DNA of 27,500 bases from Bacteroidales bacterium (lineage in GTDB: Bacteria > Bacteroidota > Bacteroidia > Bacteroidales > UBA10428). Below the pieces are notes generated by a model. The model did not search any database and was not told where the DNA came from. It saw nothing but the letters and a program-made list of their open reading frames with translations. The stretch is from the NCBI GenBank assembly GCA_016926235.1, contig JAFGOZ010000660.1, positions 1-27,500 of the forward strand. Reading direction: 5' to 3'. Position numbers and translations under genes: made by a program. Of the stretch, positions 8,301 to 15,702 are shown in pieces. Every line of letters begins with the position of its first letter. The stretch's first letter is position 1.

Positions 8301-11300
8301 TGGCACCTATATCAATATTGTCATGATATCTTGGATTACCGTAAACATCTTTGTCTGTAATAATAAAAGCAGAGGTATCAGCAATTCCGGAGTTGATGCA
8401 ATAAGAAGAATCGCTTAGCCTTAGATTCCCGTTAATTAAATCTTCAAAACAGGGATTGGTGTAAAAAAGATTTTTAGCATCGTAGGTGTATGTATTATAA
8501 GAGCTGAGATGCTTTTCGCTAAGATCCATCAATGAATTATTTGCATAAATGTAGCTTGAGTTTCCGCTAATATAAATATTATCATAGTCACCTATGCTGT
8601 TCCAGACTATTGAGTTTTGAATGTATAAGCTGTCGCTATATAGATAAAGATTATTGCCAGTTCCAGTGTTTTCAACAAACGAGCAATTGGAGACATGTAA
8701 AACCGAATAGTCTGCCCCAATAGCTCCCCCGAAACCTGCTTTGTTGTTCCAGAAAATGGAGTTGCTTATAAACATATCAGACCGATTGAAATTTATTGCA
8801 CCACCAGATTCTGAGGTTTCATTGTCCTGAAAAATACAATTGGTAATCGTACCATCGCAATAGTCAAAATCAAGCGCTCCTCCATCCGTAGAATAATAGG
8901 TACCCTCAAACCGCGACGCAGAATTATTTTGAAAAAAACATGCATGAATTTTAATTTCAGATTCTCTTGCGTATATTGCTCCCCCGCCATCATTGGTATT
9001 TTGCGTTAATGCTTTGTTATTCAGAAAACTACAATTACTGAAATAAATAGAATCGCTGTAATAAATCCGGAAAGCACCTCCGCCATTAATATCCTGGGCA
9101 TTTCTGAAAACACAATACTTAAATACAGAACTGTCCTGTTCTGTGACATCGTTAAATGTAAACCTTTTCCAACGAGTGGTAGTATCTGTCTGAATATTAT
9201 CAAATACTATGCTATCAGAAGAATTTCCAACAGCATGAATGGAGCCTTTAATGTCAAACCCAAAATTATCGAGAAACAATACCTTGGTACCTGCCAGAAT
9301 ATTAAGTGTAATATCCCGATTTACCTTCACATCGCCGGCTACATATATGGTGTCGCCTCCAATAATTGAGTCAGAGCTAATTTCTCCCCAGATATCACCT
9401 TTATACACAAAAAACGAATCGGTATTTATTTCAGAAAGTAAACCGGAATTATCGAGTACCGAAATTTGAATGCCGGCTTTACCTTTCCAGTCAGATGGGG
9501 TAATAATTTCATAGCTTGCTCCTTGAGGTTTACCCGAGATGTTTGCAATCTGAACCTTTTCATTATCCGATGTAACAGAAACTGTAAAGCTTTCGCCCGG
9601 ATCAGTATCGATAAAACTAACTTCCATGAATTGAATATCGCTTTCGAGGCAGCTGTTCGCTGATTTTATTAACATGGGAAGTCTGTTTACATAAGTTCCG
9701 GCAAATTCAGCTGCTCCAATATCAATACTATCTCTAAAGCGGGGATTGCCATAAGCATCTGTATTTGAAATATGGAAATTTGAAGTATCGGTGGTTCCTA
9801 AATTTATACAGAGCGAAGAGTCGCTTAAACGGAAATTTCCATTTTCACCATCAATGAAATAGGGGTCGGTATAAAAAACATTTTTTTTATAAAACCATTC
9901 TGATGACTGACTTAGATCGTAGTTGTAGTCTTTTAAATCGACAAAAGTATTTACCAGCGAGACATAATTTCCATTTCCATTAAGCTGAAAATTTTTATTG
10001 AATGAATCTTCATAACCCCAAAAAATACAATTTTGGATAAATAAGCTGTCATCATAAGTATAAAAATTCCTACCTAAACCTTTATTATCCGCAAATGTAG
10101 AGTTAGAAACATAAAATTTTGAGTCATATGATCTAATGGTACCGGCTGAATTGCCACTGTTTTTCCAAAATATTGAATTGTCAATATGAATGAGTGATTG
10201 TCTTGATGATAGCACTCCTCCAAGGGTATTGGAAGTATTGTTTTCAAAAACAGATGCCGAAATATGTGCAACTGATTTATCAATTTCTAAAACTCCTCCC
10301 TCGCTCTGATAATATGTTCCGGGAAATTGAAGGGATTTATTATTTTCAAAAAGGCAATTTTCAATATTGATATAGGAATAATAACAACGAAATACACCTC
10401 CTCCATAGCTTGAATAGCGGGTGGTATTAGTATTGTCAGAGAACCGGCAATTTTGAAATTCTGCGGCTGAGCTGTTGTTTAGCATAAACGCACCACCGCC
10501 GTCGAGACTGCGCGCATTTTCAAAAATACAGTACCGGAAACTTGAGGTATCCTGATCATTCGAAGAATTAAAAATATTGAACCTTCTCCATCCGATTGAT
10601 TCTTGTCCCTCGGCCGATGTAAACAGAATGCTGTCGCCCGTTTCTCCAATAGCCTGAATATTGCCAAAAATATCAAAGCCAAAATTATTCAGAAAGAAAA
10701 GTTTACAACCAGCTTCAATGTTTAGTGTATTATCCTTTGTAAGCATTACATTTCCAGCAATATAAACACTATCCTGGGTAAGTGTTGAGTCTTTATCTAT
10801 CGTGCCAAATAAATCTCCAACATAAATAAATACAGAATCGGAATTAACGGGAGCTATTATACCGGAATTATCCTGTACGCTTATAATAACAGTATCTATT
10901 CCACGCCAGTTTTGAAGTGGAGTAAAATCAACCGTTGAACGGGTGCTATTTCCTGAAAGATTGGTAATATTTGTTTTACCTGTTAGCGATTCAATATTGA
11001 TTTTATAACTATCGCCGATATCGCTGTCGAGAAAATTTATAGTAAACTCTTCTGCTGTATTTTTTAGGATTGATAAGTTGTTCACCGATTTTGAAACAAC
11101 AGGCAATCTGTTGACAGGTGTTCCAAGGTATTCAATAGCTCCAATATCAACATTTGATCCGTAAATTCTGGGATTATTTGCTAAATCTTCATCGGGCATT
11201 GCAATACCTGCAATACTGTTTATTCCATTATTTATGGCAAAAGAAGTATTTTGCAGGGAGTAATCGTGATTCGTTGCATTGGTGAATAAAGGGTCCTGGT

Positions 11301-12315
11301 TAATCACACTATTGTATACTATATTGAGCTTTCCAACGCGAATATGTTCATAGTCTTGTCCTATTATTGAGTTATTAATCTCAACATATCCCTGTTCCTG
11401 ATAAGTATAAATATCTCCACCATAAGTCGATTCGTTATCAAAGAATATAGAATTGTAAATTAGAATTGTGTCTCTATAAATATACAGTGCTCTCTGGTTA
11501 TCAGTAAATGTGTTATTTACGACATGGATCTTTGAATATTCAGAATTAATTGCATTACCATTGTGCTGATAAAAGAGGTTGCCAACAGATTGTATTTTCG
11601 AATTGTAAACCGATATTGCATCACCATTATACAGCGCAGCATTTTTAAAGAACCTGTTGTTAGTTAATACAGAATTACTATAGTTCAATGAAATTGCTCC
11701 TCCATTCACAGTATAATTGCTCGACTTGTATCTCTGGCAATAATTATTATGAAAAACATTATTGCTCAATTCAGGGCTTGATGAATAGGCCGAAACTGCA
11801 CCACCACCTTTGCTGTAATAATCCGAAAGGTTTTTATTATGGTAAAAGTTTGAGTTTTCAATTTTAACTTTTGAGTAGTATTGTAATCCAACAGCACCCA
11901 CATTATGTCCTTTATGATATTCGAAACGGCAATAACTAAAAAGAGAAGTATCGTTACCTGTTGGGGTATAGTTGAAATATACCGAATTCCATCCGCCTGT
12001 AAGAGAATCGTTTCGGTAAAATCCACTTGTGTCATTAACGGTAAACAGTATTGAATCTGAGCTTGTTCCTTCAGCTAAAATTCTTCCGTTTACACGAATT
12101 CCGAATTCGCCCTGAAATACTACTGTAACGCCCGGTTCGATAATTAGCGTACTGTTGTTTTCAATGGTAACAGTTCGATAAACCTTATAAGGTGAGCCTG
12201 AAAGTGTCCAGGTGCCTGACACCAGGCTATCGGTAACTGAGGTTTGGGAAAAACTTAACTGAATCGAAAGTATAAACAGGAAACAGGTAACAGAGATTAA
12301 TGGGAGGTGTTTCAT
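5308..12315 (-). CDS. Giant secreted parallel beta-helix protein with T9SS type A sorting domain
   Basis: A 2335-residue protein of roughly 250 kDa. It starts with a signal peptide (MKHLPLISVTCFLFILSIQL, cleaved near residue 24). It then has four related blocks of right-handed parallel beta-helix: about residues 30-395, 498-867, 973-1335 and 1442-1797. Each begins with the same cap (for example GDIWGEISSDSIIGGDTIYV), passes through many Asn/Ser-rich coils (NCSFLNN, NSIFWNN types) and closes with a choice-of-anchor-Q-like phrase, DIGA(I/A/T/F)E(Y/F). Three linkers of about 100 residues, probably Ig/cadherin-like (NRLP..., DNSG), join the blocks. A fifth, different beta-helix (about 1800-2250, opening AGVKTIGGTNPDFTAIGEAL) precedes the C-terminal CYPNPVSDILNIDS domain, the T9SS type A sorting signal, which implies outer-membrane export and surface anchoring or release. 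No catalytic residues of pectate-lyase or other enzymes were recognised; adhesion or surface-layer function is possible but unproven. Genes on both sides look unrelated. Confidence 0.9.
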   Translation of the reverse strand: MKHLPLISVTCFLFILSIQLSFSQTSVTDSLVSGTWTLSGSPYKVYRTVTIENNSTLIIEPGVTVVFQGEFGIRVNGRILAEGTSSDSILFTVNDTSGFYRNDSLTGGWNSVYFNYTPTGNDTSLFSYCRFEYHKGHNVGAVGLQYYSKVKIENSNFYHNKNLSDYYSKGGGAVSAYSSSPELSNNVFHNNYCQRYKSSNYTVNGGAISLNYSNSVLTNNRFFKNAALYNGDAISVYNSKIQSVGNLFYQHNGNAINSEYSKIHVVNNTFTDNQRALYIYRDTILIYNSIFFDNESTYGGDIYTYQEQGYVEINNSIIGQDYEHIRVGKLNIVYNSVINQDPLFTNATNHDYSLQNTSFAINNGINSIAGIAMPDEDLANNPRIYGSNVDIGAIEYLGTPVNRLPVVSKSVNNLSILKNTAEEFTINFLDSDIGDSYKINIESLTGKTNITNLSGNSTRSTVDFTPLQNWRGIDTVIISVQDNSGIIAPVNSDSVFIYVGDLFGTIDKDSTLTQDSVYIAGNVMLTKDNTLNIEAGCKLFFLNNFGFDIFGNIQAIGETGDSILFTSAEGQESIGWRRFNIFNSSNDQDTSSFRYCIFENARSLDGGGAFMLNNSSAAEFQNCRFSDNTNTTRYSSYGGGVFRCYYSYINIENCLFENNKSLQFPGTYYQSEGGVLEIDKSVAHISASVFENNTSNTLGGVLSSRQSLIHIDNSIFWKNSGNSAGTIRSYDSKFYVSNSTFADNKGLGRNFYTYDDSLFIQNCIFWGYEDSFNKNFQLNGNGNYVSLVNTFVDLKDYNYDLSQSSEWFYKKNVFYTDPYFIDGENGNFRLSDSSLCINLGTTDTSNFHISNTDAYGNPRFRDSIDIGAAEFAGTYVNRLPMLIKSANSCLESDIQFMEVSFIDTDPGESFTVSVTSDNEKVQIANISGKPQGASYEIITPSDWKGKAGIQISVLDNSGLLSEINTDSFFVYKGDIWGEISSDSIIGGDTIYVAGDVKVNRDITLNILAGTKVLFLDNFGFDIKGSIHAVGNSSDSIVFDNIQTDTTTRWKRFTFNDVTEQDSSVFKYCVFRNAQDINGGGAFRIYYSDSIYFSNCSFLNNKALTQNTNDGGGAIYARESEIKIHACFFQNNSASRFEGTYYSTDGGALDFDYCDGTITNCIFQDNETSESGGAINFNRSDMFISNSIFWNNKAGFGGAIGADYSVLHVSNCSFVENTGTGNNLYLYSDSLYIQNSIVWNSIGDYDNIYISGNSSYIYANNSLMDLSEKHLSSYNTYTYDAKNLFYTNPCFEDLINGNLRLSDSSYCINSGIADTSAFIITDKDVYGNPRYHDNIDIGATEFEGTVAARTPLLVKISNQMLDNENYLMEVNYFDDLTEIHTISVTSSSEHILIENISGDTTGSTYEIVTDLDWRGSGNIYVSVADESGILSDLNTDTFRVYKGDIWGEITADSTIGGDTIYVAGNTMVKNNSTLTILPGTTVLFLDKFKFSIDGRIVASGTPNDSIVFDGSWKGMEFTNTSGNTDTIIYEYCMFKNAELVENEELIATNSNNIIRIRNCTFENNSKITTQYYSPVVCAPYGSYLEITNSVFRNNKISRPEGRYNTVYSSILLLDYSNGLIQNNLFSNNSNEVYGTIYLYNCDMLFTGNFFDKNYSGYGTEIYANNSDVRFYNNTILSNLNINKRNTIEADNGGKLDIRNSALINNPGYSCLYVYEIESLNVKNSLFDTTFLNIIDVPLVTLENIITSSPYIFTSGESAGRLTGISPAIDAGSNSVIDSLLAFDMDMNSRVYGEQIDIGAFEFHGEKLQAIAGVKTIGGTNPDFTAIGEALSYLAENVLVDSITFLIRDGIYYEDINIENYFVPENGHITFKSESESPANVIIYDTVPGDDFMMRNGAVQLSNVNNFTLENVTVRRRGTAQDAAISIGDSCHNIHLISNIIIFDSTDILSGNGIHCMPMWMPSGDIVIRDNTIIDCGTAIYINGAMDGETSDVRIDSNKIENARETGIGLINTNSAYISANTIEVNSLIGGYGMYVVQCYDFHVFNNRISVLGDYGLTMNDVRTNLGSIYNNFISLQTGEYHSGYGLDINNVNGPLFVHNSVNLQIGNPSLKSSALHLTEVDSIILVNNIFKSDSSCIIKSDSSVLNHVRLDYNGYFNNYVPENNFATLGSLEIGSLPNWVSFTAHDSNSVFADPQFTSFTDLHVNNKAAYDSKGTGTITSSYDIDGEERKHNSRPDIGADEFTYTASIISQPAINPASNIVKCYPNPVSDILNIDSIHEIDNISLYSIEGRQILERDKVLSSSIILDLGSYENGIYLLNVVLFTGETVNQVIVVSR
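7993..12225 (-). repeat. Three ~1.4-kb intragenic tandem modules (plus a partial fourth)
   Basis: The codons for the module cap GDLFGT or GDIWGE start at 10818, 9399 and 7992, spacings of 1419 and 1407 bp (473 and 469 residues). The first module starts near 12225 with a variant cap (SGTWTLSGSPYKVYRTVTIE) and has nearly the same length. The last copy, 7992 to about 6920, lacks the linker. The 9399 and 7992 copies are the closest pair, sharing stretches such as ggtgtcgcctccaat and the protein phrase IGGDTIYVAG. This indicates growth of the gene by unequal exchange. Confidence 0.8.
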
Positions 12316-12470
12316 AAGTCTTAAAAAGGGTTTGTAACAAAGTATTTACGGATATATATTAACATGGTTACACTCAGGGATTTTAGAATTAATCTAAATA
12401 GTCCGGTCGGTTGTCGCATTTTTTACCGTTTAAGAAATTTCTGAATGCAGATTTTCATTCCTTAATCAGT

Positions 12471-12505
12471 TATGAAAAATAAAGAAGCCGCAAAAGGCGG
12501 CTTCT
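12471..12505 (-). terminator. Intrinsic terminator for the small outer-membrane protein gene(s)
   Basis: A perfect 9-bp stem (agaagccgc / gcggcttct, 12483-12491 and 12497-12505) with a 5-nt loop. On the minus strand the stem is followed directly by TTATTTTTCATA. It is oriented to end transcription coming from the gene at 12735-13199, about 230 bp after its stop codon, and insulates the giant gene from read-through. Confidence 0.85.
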
Positions 12506-12671
12506 CAGTGCTAACCTATAAAATGAGAATTGAAATAATTTTTCTTTTCAATATACAGATGAAGAACATACACTATTTTCTGATATATACAGGTAATTCA
12601 ATAAAGGGATGTTATTCATATTGCGTTAATATTATAAAAGTGGAATAAATATATAAAAGGAAGTTGAAAAA

Positions 12672-12685
12672 TGCAATCGATTGCA
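12672..12685. promoter_or_regulatory. Perfect 14-bp palindrome, LacI-family operator-like
   Basis: TGCAATCGATTGCA equals its own reverse complement and has the central CG and TGCAA arms typical of LacI/GalR-family operators. It sits 50 bp beyond the stop of the small outer-membrane protein gene and about 360 bp upstream of the giant gene's start. No LacI-type regulator is encoded in the window, so regulatory function is inferred from sequence form only. Confidence 0.35.
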
Positions 12686-12734
12686 AAATAAAAGTATTAA
12701 CAATAGCCAAAATTGTTTTTGGTCGCTGTTTTTT

Positions 12735-13199
12735 TTAAAACTTCCAGCCAAATCCTGTATTTATAATATTGTTTTCTAAGCCTATTCCCACCCGGAAAAC
12801 AAAACCTTCTCCGGGAGGTTCAATTCTTAGTTCGATCTGAGCAAGTGGAAGAGGCTCATATTCCTTATAATAATCAGTACGGATAATGTTTATGCCTAAA
12901 CCTGCCTCAAAATGAAACCATCCATTGCCGGTGATAAGTTGTAAACTGGGAAAAATGTTTCTGGCTTCATCACCTGTGAAAGTGATGACACGTCCAATTC
13001 CAGCCCGCACATTGAGATGCGATTTTTCCCACTGGTGAATTGTTCTTTCGTAGCTAATACTTACGCCAAGAATACCAAAATCAGCATGAATTACATTTGG
13101 GTTCATCTCAATTTGCAGTGAATCTTCCTGACCTTTTGTTGAAGGACTGAATAGCAGGATGACAGCGAGTAGAAACCCTGTTTTAAGGTGGTTGTACAT
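12735..13199 (-). CDS. Small predicted outer-membrane beta-barrel protein
   Basis: A 154-residue protein with a signal peptide (MYNHLKTGFLLAVILLFSPS, cleaved near KGQ). The mature chain is a series of short amphipathic beta-strands: ADFGILGVSISYER, SHLNVRAGIGRVITF, GNGWFHFEAGLGINI, LAQIELRIEPPGEG, FVFRVGIGLENN. It ends GFGWKF with the terminal Phe common in outer-membrane barrels. The strand count suggests an 8-stranded barrel or a close relative. No family name was recognised. It lies 217 bp downstream of the gene at 13417 and ahead of a strong terminator. It may be co-transcribed with the yifB group or have its own promoter; no promoter box was identified in the gap. Confidence 0.72.
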   Translation of the reverse strand: MYNHLKTGFLLAVILLFSPSTKGQEDSLQIEMNPNVIHADFGILGVSISYERTIHQWEKSHLNVRAGIGRVITFTGDEARNIFPSLQLITGNGWFHFEAGLGINIIRTDYYKEYEPLPLAQIELRIEPPGEGFVFRVGIGLENNIINTGFGWKF

Positions 13200-13416
13200 G
13201 ATTATCGATTTTGAAATTAAGCTTTAAATTAGGTTATATACGTAATGTGTCAGAATGCTTATTTTAATGGAGAATGCTAATTATCTACAAAACAAGGTTT
13301 TAACATCTTAATGACTTGTTATCTTAAGAATTCAGTGTTAATCACAGGATTTATTGTTGGCATGATTTCGAAGTAAGTTCGATAGAAAACCCTCTGAAAT
13401 GTACGAAGAAATGCCT

Positions 13417-13899
13417 TTAAAATGCCCTCCCGAAATGTATACCGGCCATAATGTGATAACCTTCTGTTGAAAATCCAAATCCGGCTACAGGGCCTAAGTG
13501 AAATTCGCCAATCCCGAATTCATAATTCAGCTCAATATGTTGAGAAAACCTGTACAATTTTTCAGATTCTTCTTTGATTAAGAGAAGACCGGGAGCGTAA
13601 GCAAATATCAATCCTTTGTAAACAGTATAATGTCCTACTAATGATAAAGAGTAATGCATATGTTCATCAATAATAACTTCAAATCCCGGACCAATACCAA
13701 ATTTACCTTCTTCTCCTAAGCCTTTAATCAGATGCAGATGAAATCCGGGAGCAATAATATTTTCATCGAAAACAGGCACAATACCGGCGCCAAAACTTAT
13801 TTCGTAGTTGTAATGATGCTCGTGATCTTGCTGGGCGAAAAGGGCAGGATTAATAAACATAAGTAAAAGGACATGTAGCAGTACAAATCTAATTTTCAT
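13417..13899 (-). CDS. Small outer-membrane beta-barrel protein with His-rich N-terminus
   Basis: A 160-residue protein with a signal peptide (MKIRFVLLHVLLLMFINPAL, cleaved near FAQ). The mature chain starts QDHEHHYNYE, a His/acidic cluster, and a second patch is DEHMHYS. Alternating beta-strands follow (YNYEISFGAGIVPVF, PGFHLHLIKGLGEEGKFGIG, FHLGPVAGFGF) and the chain ends HIMAGIHFGRAF with a terminal Phe, fitting a small outer-membrane barrel. I recall similar unnamed Bacteroidota proteins that start with HEHH and contain the HxHLI...GFGxE...EH pattern, but no function is known for them. The gene starts 11 bp after the yifB stop codon, so the two are probably one transcript. Metal binding by the His cluster is possible but only inferred. 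Confidence 0.75.
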   Translation of the reverse strand: MKIRFVLLHVLLLMFINPALFAQQDHEHHYNYEISFGAGIVPVFDENIIAPGFHLHLIKGLGEEGKFGIGPGFEVIIDEHMHYSLSLVGHYTVYKGLIFAYAPGLLLIKEESEKLYRFSQHIELNYEFGIGEFHLGPVAGFGFSTEGYHIMAGIHFGRAF

Positions 13900-13910
13900 G
13901 ATAATTGTTT

Positions 13911-15452
13911 TTAGTTTCCGGCCCAGTTTTCCCTGTCCAGGCTGCGGTATTGAATAGCTTCGGCAATGTGATTAGGCTGAATGTTTTCGCAGTGTTCCAT
14001 GTCAGCAATAGTACGTGAAACCTTCAGAATTCTGTCGTAGGCTCTTGCAGACAGGCCAAGTCTGTCCATAGCAGTCTTTAAAAGACCGCTAGAGGCATCA
14101 TCGAGCTTACAGTGTTTTCGGAGCATAGAACTGTTCATTTGTGCGTTACAATGTATTTCATTCTGGGTTTCAAATCTTTTTTCCTGCACTTTTCTGCTTA
14201 ACGAAACTCTGTTTCTTACCGTTTCGCTGTCTTCAGTTTCATAGTCTTCCGAGAGTTTACTAAACGGAACCGGTACAACCTCAATATGAATATCAATTCT
14301 GTCTAACAGCGGGCCAGAGATTTTGTTCAGGTATTTTTGAACTACCCCGGGGCTGCATACACATTCTTTTTCGGGGTGGTTATAATATCCGCATGGGCAT
14401 GGATTCATCGAGGCTACCAGCATAAAACTTGCCGGATAGTCAACCGTATATTTTGAGCGCGAAATTGTGATTGTACGGTCTTCAAGCGGCTGACGCAACA
14501 CTTCAAGCACTGTTCGCTTAAATTCGGGAAGTTCATCGAGAAACAATACACCATTATGCGCCAGAGAAATTTCGCCGGGCTGAGGATATGTTCCCCCGCC
14601 TACAAGCGCGATGTCAGAAATTGTGTGATGAGGGTTTCTAAAAGGCCTTTTTGTGATCAGGGAAGAGTTTTTCTCAAGGGTACCGGCAACCGAATGAATT
14701 TTTGTGGTTTCCAATGCCTCGTGAAGATTCAGGGGAGGAATTATGGTTGCCAGTCGTTTCGCGAGCATGGTTTTCCCGGCTCCGGGAGGGCCAATCATCA
14801 GTATGTTATGCCCGCCGGCAGCTGCAATTTCCAGGGCACGTTTTACGTTTTCCTGTCCTTTAACATCTGAAAAGTCGACCTGGTAATCGTTCAGGTTTTC
14901 AAAAAATTCATTGCGCGTATCAACAACAGTTTGTTCAAGTTCTACACTTGCCTCAAGAAATTGTATTACTTGCGAAAGGTGGTTGACGCCATAAACATCG
15001 AGGTCGTTTACAACTGCTGCTTCCCGTGCGTTTTGATTTGGCAGAATAAAACCTTTGAATCCGTTTTTCCGGGCTTCAATGGCAATAGGCAGAACTCCTT
15101 TTATGGGTTGTATGCTTCCATCAAGCGATAGCTCGCCCATTATTATATATTCCGAAAGTATTTCTGATTGTATCTGGTTGCTGGCAGCCAAAATACCAAG
15201 AGCAATGGGCAGATCATAAGCCGAACCTTCTTTGCGGATATCTGCCGGAGCCATGTTAATAATAATTTTCTTGCCGGGCCATTTATACCCGTTGGTTTTC
15301 AGAGCCGACTCAACGCGCTGCTGACTTTCTTTTACAGCGTTATCGGGGAGTCCAACAAGAAAGAATTTGGAGCCTTGTATGGCATTAACTTCAATGGTGA
15401 TAATCTCGGCATCGATGCCATAAACAGCGCTTCCAAAGGTTTTTACTAGCAT
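13911..15452 (-). CDS. yifB: YifB/ComM family Mg-chelatase-like AAA+ ATPase
   Basis: A 513-residue protein, the usual length for the YifB/ComM family. The ATG at 15452 (MLVKTFGSAVYGIDAE) is chosen because this is the conserved family N-terminus; an in-frame ATG at 15494 would add 14 atypical residues. Residues 1-170 form the N-terminal ChlI-like S5/Lon-type fold. The AAA+ core follows, with Walker A GPPGAGKT (221-228), Walker B GVLFLDE (301-307), a Cys cluster MNPCPCG...CVC (349-366) and the sensor/arginine segment SGPLLDRIDIH (379-389). The Mg-chelatase C-terminal domain ends the protein. ComM is a hexameric helicase that promotes branch migration during natural transformation in Vibrio; whether this homologue serves DNA uptake here is unknown. 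It is the only clearly cytosolic protein in the window and heads a likely operon with a small outer-membrane protein. Confidence 0.95.
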   Translation of the reverse strand: MLVKTFGSAVYGIDAEIITIEVNAIQGSKFFLVGLPDNAVKESQQRVESALKTNGYKWPGKKIIINMAPADIRKEGSAYDLPIALGILAASNQIQSEILSEYIIMGELSLDGSIQPIKGVLPIAIEARKNGFKGFILPNQNAREAAVVNDLDVYGVNHLSQVIQFLEASVELEQTVVDTRNEFFENLNDYQVDFSDVKGQENVKRALEIAAAGGHNILMIGPPGAGKTMLAKRLATIIPPLNLHEALETTKIHSVAGTLEKNSSLITKRPFRNPHHTISDIALVGGGTYPQPGEISLAHNGVLFLDELPEFKRTVLEVLRQPLEDRTITISRSKYTVDYPASFMLVASMNPCPCGYYNHPEKECVCSPGVVQKYLNKISGPLLDRIDIHIEVVPVPFSKLSEDYETEDSETVRNRVSLSRKVQEKRFETQNEIHCNAQMNSSMLRKHCKLDDASSGLLKTAMDRLGLSARAYDRILKVSRTIADMEHCENIQPNHIAEAIQYRSLDRENWAGN

Positions 15453-15642
15453 GCAATTCAGATAGGTTTGATTGGCAGGAAAAGATAAAACCAATCGGTG
15501 AAAAAAACAAATAGCAATTTAAATCTCATTGCGCTGGCAGAAAATTATTTTTCCGGGTTTGTAAAACATATTTCCTAATCGACTACCAGAAATACTAAAA
15601 TAAATTTAAGCCTGCAGTAATTTCCAGCATTATTAAAGTGCA

Positions 15643-15674
15643 AAAGGCAGGTTGTTTAAAAACTTCCTGCCTTT
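15643..15674 (-). terminator. Hairpin ending the FAS1-SusCD operon
   Basis: A 9-bp perfect stem (aaaggcagg 15643-15651, cctgccttt 15666-15674) with a 14-nt loop lies 29 bp after the last SusD gene's stop. On the minus strand it runs into a short T-containing stretch, and on the plus strand into TTTGTTATTT. It is well placed to end the operon and to separate it from yifB. Confidence 0.65.
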
Positions 15675-15702
15675 GTTATTTATCGTAATTTCCAAAATAG
15701 GC

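Larger units (their letters stand above)
12316..12734. other. Intergenic region upstream of the giant gene
   Basis: This 419-bp AT-rich stretch must hold the promoter of the giant gene, but no convincing TAnnTTTG box was found. It contains the terminator at 12471-12505 and the perfect palindrome at 12672-12685, listed separately. No open frame with gene-like features was seen. Confidence 0.6.

Noticed and set aside
7993..12225. Regularly spaced repeats considered as a CRISPR or satellite array
   Set aside because: The repeats are about 1.4 kb, diverged, in frame and inside one coding sequence; they are protein modules.
12330..12350. ATACTTTG-like box upstream of the giant gene
   Set aside because: The TA of the -7 consensus is replaced by AT and no upstream TTG fits; too weak to call.
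14556..15449. Several plus-strand open frames opposite yifB
   Set aside because: The minus-strand frame encodes a full, motif-complete YifB; the opposite frames are shadows.
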